Shown here: one piece after another, positions 28,030 to 35,333 of the stretch
Numbering within the stretch: position 1 is the first letter of the stretch
Layout: each line of letters begins with the position of its first letter
Assembly (NCBI GenBank): GCA_023954855.1
Contig: JAGSGY010000021.1
Coordinates: 1 to 64,000 of the forward strand
Length of the DNA stretch: 64,000 nt
Source: Pseudomonadota bacterium
GTDB taxonomy: Bacteria > Myxococcota_A > UBA796 > GCA-2862545
Direction: 5' to 3'
Translations under genes and position numbers: made by a program
Notes under the pieces: generated by a model
Seen by the model: only the letters and a program-made list of their open reading frames with translations
What the model was told of the DNA's origin: nothing
Database searches by the model: none

Positions 28030-30545
28030 GCTGTCTCCGTTCCGTCGAGTTCCGCGGCGGCAACGTGCTCGAGCACGGCCCCCGTCTCTGTTCCAGGTGC
28101 ATAGGCGGCCCGCAGCAAGGCAGGCGCGAGCACCAGGTCCGCAAACAACGCCCAGCCCACAGCACTCGCCGTCAGCAGAGCAAAGATCTTTGTGCTCACC
28201 ATCACGCCGAGCGCGAGGCTCATGAAGCCGAGGATGAGGACCACGCTGGTGGTCACAATCGCGCGGCCGGCATGCGAGAAGGCATGGGCAATCGCCGCAT
28301 CCGTGCGCCCGTGCATGTGCCTATGGGCGCGAAACTGGTGCATGAAGTGCACGGTGTCATCCACCGCGATGCCGATGACGATCGACGCCACCAAGAGGTT
28401 CTGCACATCGAGGTTGATGCCAAGAAAGCCCATGGACCCGAGCACCATCGCAATGGGCGCGAGGTTGGGAATCATCGCGAGCAAGCCGAGCTTAATCTCG
28501 CCGAGCATCAGCATCATCAGCAGCGTGATGACCATGGCCGCAGCGCCGAAGCTCCGCGTCAAGTCGCCGATGAGCGCGCTCTCGACCGCGTGGTGATTGA
28601 GAACCGAGCCTGTGGGGCGCACGATCGCCATCTCGCCGATGTGCGTGTCGATGCCCTCGTACATGTGCTCGACCAGCGGGCGGTAGGCCCTCGAGTCACG
28701 CCACTTGACGCGGAGGGAGAGCAGGCCCTTCTTGTGGTCGAGGGTCATCACCCGGCGAAGCGCCTCGCGGCTGCCCGTCTCGAAGAGGGTGAAGCTGTCG
28801 ATGACCCCACGCTGGGTGTCCGGCACCATGAAGAACTCGCGCTCCCCACCGTTGAGAGCGCGCCAGCTCTCGCGAACGACGTCGAGGGATCCAGAGGTGT
28901 GGGTGACGATGTGCTCGCCGGTCTCGGGATCGACGTAGTCGAGAAGATGCTGTTCGAGCTTCTCGATGCCGAGCATCAGCTCGCGGTCCCGCACATCCCC
29001 GCCATCGGGGACCTCGATGACCATCGACATGGTGTTGGTGCCGCCGATGTGCGCATCGAGCGCGTCGACCGCGGCCACCACCGGATCGTCAGCGGGGAGG
29101 AAGCCCTTGGAGTCGTGGGTGACGTCGAGGGTGGTGGTGAAGCCAATGGCCGACACCACCATGACCGCCGAGAACGCCAGCACAAGGGTACGGCGTCCCC
29201 GAGAGTCCGACAGAGCACTGCCGAAGCCGGTCACGCGGTCGAGCATGTCGACTTCGCCGGCCTGCTGGGACCCCCCGCCAAGCGGGGCGTGCGCGAAAGA
29301 GAGCACCGCCGGAAGCCACGTCATGGCCTGCACCCAGGCTGCACTCACCCCGAAGGCCGCGAGCAATCCGAGCTCCTGAATCGCAGGAGCACTCGCAAAC
29401 CAGAACGAGAGCAGGCCAACCACGGTGGTTGCGCTCGTGAGCAACACGGGAACGCCCGTTGTCGCGACGGCCTGAACGACGGCGTCCTCGACACTCAGGC
29501 CGTCTCGGCGCGAGTCTCGATAGACGGACTGAATGTGAATGGTTCCGCCGATCCCGACGCAGAGCAGGAAGGGCCAGAGAATCGCCGACACGATGGTCAT
29601 CGGCCGGCCCATGATCACCATGATGCCGAGCGTCCAAGCGACCGCGTGCCCGACGGCACCGAGCGGGCCGAGAACGCCAATCGGGCGACGGAACATCACG
29701 AACATGCAGACGACAAGGACCACACTCACGATCGCGCCCAGCCGCAGGAAGTCCCCTGCCGCCACCATGTTCAGCGTCGTAAACAGCGCCGGCGGCCCGC
29801 CGACCTGAATCGGAAAGTCCTCGCTGTTGTGAGCGTCGACGACTTCCATCAGGGCAACAAAGACCTCGTCGAGGTCCCGCTGTGGCAGCGGCACGCTCTT
29901 GACGACGAGCACCGCATGTTCACCATCGGCGTCGACCACATTGCCGACCCACTTCGAGTCGGCGAGCACCCTCTTCTTAAGGGCGGGAAGCTCTTGTTCG
30001 GTGGGCCAGGTGTCGAGCAGACCGCCGACGTTGAGGGTGCCGTCCAGCCAGACGGTGTCGCGAACGTTGACGAGCGAGGTCACCGTCTCGATGACGCTGC
30101 CGCCCTCCTGCTCACCCCAGCCGAGGTCATCGCCGAAGCCGCCCCAGTCGTCCTCGAGACGCCCTTCTTCGCGAAGTGCCGCACCCATCTCGGGCGCGGC
30201 GGTCTCGACCAACGTGACGTCGATGCGCTCGAGGTCATCGTGCAGCGCCTTCAGCTTGTCGAGGAACCCCATGGAGAAGACGTCGCCATCCACGAGCACC
30301 AGGAAGACCTCGTCGGTGCCGAAGGACTCGTGCAGCGCCTCGAGGGACTCGATCGCCACCGAGCCGGAGGCCAGGAAGTCGCGCTGGCTCGTGTCGACGG
30401 TGAGCCGGGTCGCCACCTGCTGAACCGCCACTCCGGTCGTGAAGAGCGTCAGAAGCAGTACAGGAATGCGGAATCGAAGCACCAGCTTCGCCCAGGCGGC
30501 CAACCACGCACTGCGGGGTGCCTCCTCCAGACTCGAATGACTCAC
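28026..30545 (-). CDS. RND/MMPL-family exporter
   Basis: An 839-residue inner-membrane transporter with two halves, each with one helix, a large periplasmic domain and a five-helix bundle. Helix 1 is near residue 20 (LVLRFRIPVLLLTLFTTGVAV). Core helices carry the RND pattern (FLRLGAIVSVVLVVCMFVMFRR and LLVASIVIGIAVDDTVHFMHQFR), the latter with paired Asp residues typical of proton-driven family members. It resembles the hopanoid/lipid-exporting MMPL group. I prefer the GTG at 30545 with GGAG 8 bases before; a GTG at 30578 has no ribosome site and overlaps the dyad at 30578-30591. It is coupled to the barrel gene. Confidence 0.9.
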   Translation of the reverse strand: MSHSSLEEAPRSAWLAAWAKLVLRFRIPVLLLTLFTTGVAVQQVATRLTVDTSQRDFLASGSVAIESLEALHESFGTDEVFLVLVDGDVFSMGFLDKLKALHDDLERIDVTLVETAAPEMGAALREEGRLEDDWGGFGDDLGWGEQEGGSVIETVTSLVNVRDTVWLDGTLNVGGLLDTWPTEQELPALKKRVLADSKWVGNVVDADGEHAVLVVKSVPLPQRDLDEVFVALMEVVDAHNSEDFPIQVGGPPALFTTLNMVAAGDFLRLGAIVSVVLVVCMFVMFRRPIGVLGPLGAVGHAVAWTLGIMVIMGRPMTIVSAILWPFLLCVGIGGTIHIQSVYRDSRRDGLSVEDAVVQAVATTGVPVLLTSATTVVGLLSFWFASAPAIQELGLLAAFGVSAAWVQAMTWLPAVLSFAHAPLGGGSQQAGEVDMLDRVTGFGSALSDSRGRRTLVLAFSAVMVVSAIGFTTTLDVTHDSKGFLPADDPVVAAVDALDAHIGGTNTMSMVIEVPDGGDVRDRELMLGIEKLEQHLLDYVDPETGEHIVTHTSGSLDVVRESWRALNGGEREFFMVPDTQRGVIDSFTLFETGSREALRRVMTLDHKKGLLSLRVKWRDSRAYRPLVEHMYEGIDTHIGEMAIVRPTGSVLNHHAVESALIGDLTRSFGAAAMVITLLMMLMLGEIKLGLLAMIPNLAPIAMVLGSMGFLGINLDVQNLLVASIVIGIAVDDTVHFMHQFRAHRHMHGRTDAAIAHAFSHAGRAIVTTSVVLILGFMSLALGVMVSTKIFALLTASAVGWALFADLVLAPALLRAAYAPGTETGAVLEHVAAAELDGTETA

Positions 30546-30577
30546 TCGGCGCGCTCCAGTGCGGGTTTCCCATTTCA

Positions 30578-30591
30578 CTGACGCATGTTAG
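30578..30591. promoter_or_regulatory. 14-bp dyad variant CTGACGCATGTTAG
   Basis: Two mismatches from CTGACGCGTGTCAG at 25060. It lies 33 bases upstream of the preferred start of the RND exporter gene, i.e. in its promoter region. Confidence 0.5.
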
Positions 30592-30705
30592 CTAAGTTGC
30601 CATACCGCAGATAGCGGCCATGCGGAATCTCGCGCCAAAAGGGAGTTTCCGCTACAATCGCGCCGGATACAAAGCCGCAATGGGCGGCGCGGGAGTTCTC
30701 CGAGC

Positions 30706-32391
30706 ATGGGCAACAGGGACCAAAACGTCGCGGGACGACGCTACAGAATCCTGAGTGTGATCGGAATCGGCGGCTTTGGTCAGGTCTACCGAGGACGGCT
30801 CGAAGGCCCCGAAGGGTTCTTCAAAGACGTCGCGATCAAGCTGCTCAAGGGCAACGAAATCCCTGACGACACCCTCGAGCGCTTTCGCGACGAAGCGCGA
30901 ATCCTCGGCCTGATCCGAGACCGCGCCATCGTCAGCGTCGATCCACCGACGCAGTTCGCGGGTCGCTGGGCCGTCGTGATGGAGTTCGTCGATGGGGCCT
31001 CGGCCGCCCGCTTGCTCAAGCTCGGCCCCTTTCCGCCCACCGTCGCCCTCGAGATCATCGAGGAAGTGGCCCGCGCGCTCGACAAGATCTACCGCCACCC
31101 CGGCGTCGATGGCGAGCCACTGCACCTGCTTCACCGCGACCTAAAGCCCGGAAACATCCAGATCACGCCCTCCGGCGAGGTCAAGATCCTCGACTTTGGC
31201 ATCGCGCGTGCGGACTTCGACGCTCGGGAAGCCAAGACCACGATGAGCATCGGCGGCACCATGGGGTACATCGCCCCCGAGCGCCTCGAAGCGGTCGAGG
31301 GCCCATCCGGCGACATCTACTCGCTCGGCGTCGTGCTCCATAAGTTCGTCACCCGCAAGCTCCCGAAGAAGCGGCGTCCTTGGGAACCCGGCGTTGAGCA
31401 GCCCGAGACCGATGACCCGCTCGAGATGGTGCTGCACCTCACCGACCGCATGCGCTGCTACGAGTACGAGGAGCGGCCTACGGCCCGTGACCTAATGAAG
31501 GAGTGCCGGGACCTTCGCCGCAAGATGGACGGCCCCTCCTTGCGCGAGTGGGCGGAAGGGACGGTGCCAGAGGTCTCAGTCCTCGAGGACGACGACCTCG
31601 TCGGAAGCTTTCTGACCGAGACCCTGTCGAGTGTGCCGATTGGCCCCACCGAGGACGAGGTCGAGGCCTCCCAGCGCGTGCTCGCGGCCGCCCAAGCCCA
31701 GATGCGTGAGCAGCACGGTGTTGCAGAGCCGCCGAAGGCTGCGCCTGAGAACAACGACAAGAAGATGGCCCTGATCGGAGGCTTTCTGGCGTTTCTCGTG
31801 GTGATCGGTGGCGGCGGAATCGCCTACACCATGATGAGTGGGCCCGACGCCACCCCCGTCGCCGCCGCCCCAGCGCCCGTGCCCGAAACGAAGCCAGCGC
31901 CAGAGCCCGCACCGGAGCCGGATGCGGTGGTCGCCGCCGATCCCGTGGAGGGCGAGCCAGATCCTGAGGCGGAGCCCGCGGCGGAGCCCGTGGTTGAAGC
32001 CGAACCCGTCACTGAAGCGGAGCCTGAGCCCGCCACGGCGCCCGCCCCGGCGCCCGCGCCGCAAGCCATCGCAGTGGCCGAGCCGAAGCCCGCACCGCGC
32101 GTGGCTCCACAGCCCGCACCGGCCCCCGCACCCGTGGCCCCAGCCCCCGCACCCGCCGTCAAGACCTACGACCTGACCTTCAGCTCTGTGCCCATGGGCG
32201 CCGAAATCTTCGTGGATGGAAAGTCCATCGGTCACACCCCGCTGTCGAAGGTGGCCATCGCCGGAGGTAGCCATCAGGTTCGGATGGTTGCCGGCGATCA
32301 ATCCGTCGATGAGACGATTCAGGTCGGCCGCCGTTCTGCCATCCGCTACATGTGGCGCGCCTCAACCGGCGCGTGGGAAGCCGGCTACTAG
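30706..32391 (+). CDS. Membrane Ser/Thr protein kinase with C-terminal PEGA domain
   Basis: A 561-residue eukaryote-like kinase. The kinase domain (about 12-270) has the glycine loop VIGIGGFGQVY, lysine in VAIKLLK, catalytic loop HRDLKPGNIQ, DFG (LDFGIA) and GTMGYIAPE. A membrane helix lies at about 350-370 (ALIGGFLAFLVVIGGGGIAYTM, in part). A long Pro/Ala/Glu linker (about 375-485) spans toward a PEGA domain at the C-terminus (FSSVPMGAEIFVDGKSIGHTPL). The extracytoplasmic PEGA probably contacts envelope material. This architecture is common in myxobacteria. Substrates are unknown. Confidence 0.93.
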   Translation: MGNRDQNVAGRRYRILSVIGIGGFGQVYRGRLEGPEGFFKDVAIKLLKGNEIPDDTLERFRDEARILGLIRDRAIVSVDPPTQFAGRWAVVMEFVDGASAARLLKLGPFPPTVALEIIEEVARALDKIYRHPGVDGEPLHLLHRDLKPGNIQITPSGEVKILDFGIARADFDAREAKTTMSIGGTMGYIAPERLEAVEGPSGDIYSLGVVLHKFVTRKLPKKRRPWEPGVEQPETDDPLEMVLHLTDRMRCYEYEERPTARDLMKECRDLRRKMDGPSLREWAEGTVPEVSVLEDDDLVGSFLTETLSSVPIGPTEDEVEASQRVLAAAQAQMREQHGVAEPPKAAPENNDKKMALIGGFLAFLVVIGGGGIAYTMMSGPDATPVAAAPAPVPETKPAPEPAPEPDAVVAADPVEGEPDPEAEPAAEPVVEAEPVTEAEPEPATAPAPAPAPQAIAVAEPKPAPRVAPQPAPAPAPVAPAPAPAVKTYDLTFSSVPMGAEIFVDGKSIGHTPLSKVAIAGGSHQVRMVAGDQSVDETIQVGRRSAIRYMWRASTGAWEAGY

Positions 32392-32436
32392 GTGCAGAGT
32401 CTGGTAGCCTTGCTCCTGTCCAAGCTCGGAGAAACC

Positions 32437-33318
32437 ATGCGCCTCGCGGTGCTCTCGCTACTGTTCTCAGGCACCGCCTACGCGGCCTGCCCCGACCTCG
32501 AAGCCAGCTTGGTGGCCGCCGAAGCCACGGTGCTCGAGGGCCGATTCGACGACACCGAGACCGCGCTCGCCACGGTCGAGACCGCTCTCGGTTGCGGCGA
32601 GGTCGGCGCAGCCGAGTCCCTCGCGCGCTTCTGGATCACCGAAGGCGCCATGCTCCATCTCGGCGGCGATCCCGAGGGCGCGGTCGACTCGTTTACCGCA
32701 GCGCGACGCGTAGCCCCCGACTACTGGAACGCCGACTTCGGCCCCCAGCTCGCCACAGCGTTTCAAGCCGCCGCTCCCCTCGAGGGTCCCAGCGGCACGA
32801 TTGCCCTGAGCCCAGGGCTCGAGCGCTACCTCGCTCATATCGATGGCGCGCCCGCCAACATCCCCGCTGAGACCACACCCGGGCTTCACTTGATTCAGGT
32901 GGGCCCGCCCGAGGGGCCGACTGAGTTCGCCCAGTTCGTGTATGTGCCTCCCGGCCAAGAGCTGAGCCTGGCCACGGGCATCGTCGAGAAGGCGGCACCC
33001 GCCCCCGAACCCGTGGTCGTCCCCGAGCCGGAGCCGGTGGTCGCTCCCGAGCCGGAACCCGAGCCTCTCCCCGAGGTACCGCCACCGCCGCCGCCGCAGA
33101 AGCCCAAGATCAGCCCGTTCCTGATCGGCGCGGGCGTGGCCGCGGTGGGCTCAGCCATCACCTTTGGCCTGCACCAGTCGCAAAATGCCAAGTACGAAGA
33201 TGCCGAATCGATCGAGGCACTCGACGCGACCAAGAATCGGCAGATCGCCTTCGGCGGCACCGCCATTGGCCTGGCTGGACTGGCGGCCACCGGCGTCGTT
33301 CTCCACGTGGCGTTCTAG
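32437..33318 (+). CDS. Secreted protein with Pro/Glu-rich linker and C-terminal membrane helices
   Basis: A 293-residue protein. The signal peptide MRLAVLSLLFSGTAYAA is cleaved before CPDLEASLVAAE. Residues about 20-125 are helical and may contain a TPR-like pair (EGRFDDTETALATVETALG). A PEPEPV-rich linker follows (about 185-225), then two hydrophobic segments near the C-terminus (FLIGAGVAAVGSAITFGL and IAFGGTAIGLAGLAATGVVLH). The ATG at 32437 has GGAG upstream. It follows the kinase gene in the same direction after 45 bases and resembles the kinase's own linker style, so a shared envelope function is possible. Function unknown. Confidence 0.75.
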   Translation: MRLAVLSLLFSGTAYAACPDLEASLVAAEATVLEGRFDDTETALATVETALGCGEVGAAESLARFWITEGAMLHLGGDPEGAVDSFTAARRVAPDYWNADFGPQLATAFQAAAPLEGPSGTIALSPGLERYLAHIDGAPANIPAETTPGLHLIQVGPPEGPTEFAQFVYVPPGQELSLATGIVEKAAPAPEPVVVPEPEPVVAPEPEPEPLPEVPPPPPPQKPKISPFLIGAGVAAVGSAITFGLHQSQNAKYEDAESIEALDATKNRQIAFGGTAIGLAGLAATGVVLHVAF

Positions 33319-33327
33319 GAGTTCACC

Positions 33328-33741
33328 ATGCGCATACTGCTCCCACTCCCACTCCTGCTTCTGCTTCTGCTCTCTGGCTGCCTGTACAACGAAGATGCGT
33401 ACAACGACCAGCTCAACGAGCTCACAGACCACGACGGCGACGGCGTGATCTTCTCGCGCGACTGCGACGACAGTGACGCGACCCGGTACCCCGGCGCCGA
33501 GGAAATCCCCGCCGACGGCATCGATCAGGATTGCAACGGCGTCGAGGACTGCTACGTCGACCGCGACAACGACACCTTCGGCAAGAACGAGATCGTCGCC
33601 GGCAACGACATGGACTGCACCAACCGCATCGGTGAGGCCGACAACCCGGACGACTGCGACGACTCGGACGACGAGATCTACCCCGGAGCCCCCGACGAGA
33701 AGGGCGACGGTTACGACATGGACTGCGACGACACCCCGTAG
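33328..33741 (+). CDS. Small Asp-rich lipoprotein with MopA-type metal-binding repeats
   Basis: A 137-residue lipoprotein; lipobox LLSGC at about residue 18. The mature part contains repeated DxDxDG and D-C-D-D units (DHDGDGVIFSRDCDDSDATRYPG, ADGIDQDCNGVEDC), the MopA-type 'putative metal-binding motif' widespread in myxobacterial secreted proteins. It probably binds calcium. AGGAG precedes the ATG. It is 9 bases after the previous gene and likely in the same operon. Confidence 0.85.
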   Translation: MRILLPLPLLLLLLLSGCLYNEDAYNDQLNELTDHDGDGVIFSRDCDDSDATRYPGAEEIPADGIDQDCNGVEDCYVDRDNDTFGKNEIVAGNDMDCTNRIGEADNPDDCDDSDDEIYPGAPDEKGDGYDMDCDDTP

Positions 33742-33744
33742 GGT

Positions 33745-35145
33745 CTAGCGCAGCTTCATCACCAAGCTCTTCGGAAGCGGACCAAGCTCGGGCTGCTCGC
33801 CGGGCTCGGTGATGAGAATCAGCCCTCCGTCGACGAGGCTGTGCATCTCGAAAGACCCGGGCTCGATCGCGAGCATGTTGGTCTGCTCGTCGAAGGACCA
33901 AGCGAGCGGAAGCTCCTCGAACTTGCGCGACCAACGCACATCGGCGTCCTCGTCGATGCTCATGAGGAGCACGGTCTCGAGCGATGCCGAGAGCACGGTC
34001 GCGATGCCACCGCCACGGCCATCTGGCGCAAAGTGCGCGAAGCTGTCGACCAGCTCACTCTCGTAGCTGCGTGCGAACTCGACCGTGCCTTCCGCGTCGA
34101 GCTTGGCGACGAAGCCGCGTTGAGCTACCGCCCCACCCTCGAGCTGCGGTGACCACCAGCCCCCCAACAGCAGGCCGCCATCTTCGGTCGGAGCCATGCC
34201 GGTGATGCGGTCGGTGAGGAACCAAGGCGCAGTCGCGTAGCGCGTGTACCATTGCTGCTCGCCGAAGCGTGAGAAGCGGGCGACCCAGCTCTCGACGGTG
34301 GACTGCTCGCACACGGCCTGGTCGTCATGGCAAGAGGTGTCTCGACGGCCGTAGAGGGGGCCACCGACAAAGAATCCGCCATCTTCGGTGGGCTCCAGGA
34401 ACTCGATGACCGGCGCGTAACGGTGGTTCCAAGCGTCGTCGTCATCTTCGTAGGGCGCGAAGTACGGCAGCGTGACCTCATCGCACCAGCGCGCGACCTG
34501 GTCGGTGATGCCGACCTTGCAGATCTTGACAGGGTCCTCGATGCCGCCCACTGCAATCAGCACTGCGTCGCCATCTGGAAGCCCGCTGGCCATCGTCCAC
34601 GGCGTCATCTCGTCCACGCGAGTCCGAATCACACCACCCGTACCGCTCACGCTCTCCATGTAGCTGATGCGAGTCTCATCCACGTCTTCGCGAAGGGAGC
34701 CCTGATACACGGCCAGCGTCTCACCGCGCGGCCCGACCGCGACCACACCTTGAGCAGGCGGAAAGAGTGCATGCTCCGGACTCTCGAAGCGGACATTTCC
34801 CCGCTGGTCGAAGGCCTTGGTCGAGACCACCGGCGCATCCGGTGACGTGATGGCCACAGCAAACCCACCCGCCGGCGTCTTGTCGGTCGAGCCGACGAAG
34901 CCGTTGAACCGGTCGTAGATCAGCCAGTCTTGCTCTGGCGGATTGCCGAGCGTCTCGTCGGTGAGCGCACCATTGTCCTTCCAGAACACAGGGGCAAGGC
35001 CACCGTGACCCGCATCACAAGCCGCCAATGGGAAGAGAAGCAACAACAGCTGAGAGCTACGCAGAACGACCTCCGCGAGCCCATCTGCCTTCCGGTCTGT
35101 CGTCGAGCAGCTTCGTCTGGTGCGCGTGCCGCATAGTCTCTCCAC
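33745..35145 (-). CDS. Large lipoprotein with beta-propeller-like repeats
   Basis: About 466 residues. A lipoprotein-type signal (LRSSQLLLLLFPLAACDAG) lies near the N-terminus. The mature region has repeated strand units ending in GGFFVGG, GGLLLGGWW or GGGIATV, often preceded by EDGG, as in SBBP/Kelch-like propellers. The start is uncertain: GTG at 35145 is used here; a GTG at 35211 and a CTG at 35064, the latter 5 bases after GGAGG, are also possible. None has both a strong codon and a strong ribosome site. A 14-bp dyad lies upstream at 35245-35258. Function unknown. Confidence 0.7.
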   Translation of the reverse strand: MERLCGTRTRRSCSTTDRKADGLAEVVLRSSQLLLLLFPLAACDAGHGGLAPVFWKDNGALTDETLGNPPEQDWLIYDRFNGFVGSTDKTPAGGFAVAITSPDAPVVSTKAFDQRGNVRFESPEHALFPPAQGVVAVGPRGETLAVYQGSLREDVDETRISYMESVSGTGGVIRTRVDEMTPWTMASGLPDGDAVLIAVGGIEDPVKICKVGITDQVARWCDEVTLPYFAPYEDDDDAWNHRYAPVIEFLEPTEDGGFFVGGPLYGRRDTSCHDDQAVCEQSTVESWVARFSRFGEQQWYTRYATAPWFLTDRITGMAPTEDGGLLLGGWWSPQLEGGAVAQRGFVAKLDAEGTVEFARSYESELVDSFAHFAPDGRGGGIATVLSASLETVLLMSIDEDADVRWSRKFEELPLAWSFDEQTNMLAIEPGSFEMHSLVDGGLILITEPGEQPELGPLPKSLVMKLR

Positions 35146-35244
35146 GATTCGGCGAGAATAGCGCAATCCAAGCCCGTTTCGCAGCTCAGCACCCCCCGAA
35201 TGCCCGGTCACTTCGCGATGATCGAGGTGTGAAGCGGTGGTTCA

Positions 35245-35258
35245 CTGACACGCGTCAG
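35245..35258. promoter_or_regulatory. 14-bp dyad CTGACACGCGTCAG
   Basis: Exact reverse complement of the element at 25060-25073. It lies upstream of the minus-strand propeller-like lipoprotein gene, in a 121-base gap downstream of which (on the other side) the 865-residue fusion gene ends. Confidence 0.6.
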
Positions 35259-35333
35259 CATTGGCTCCACTCGCCCCGAATCCGTCAGCGCCGAGTCAGC
35301 GGTGCGCAGCGCCAGAGGCGCCAGCCCTTCCGA

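Noticed and set aside
27708-30581. 957-codon plus-strand frame opposite the RND exporter and barrel gene
   Set aside because: Antisense to two well-supported genes; composition rich in His, Arg and Glu with no domain, typical of GC-rich shadow frames.
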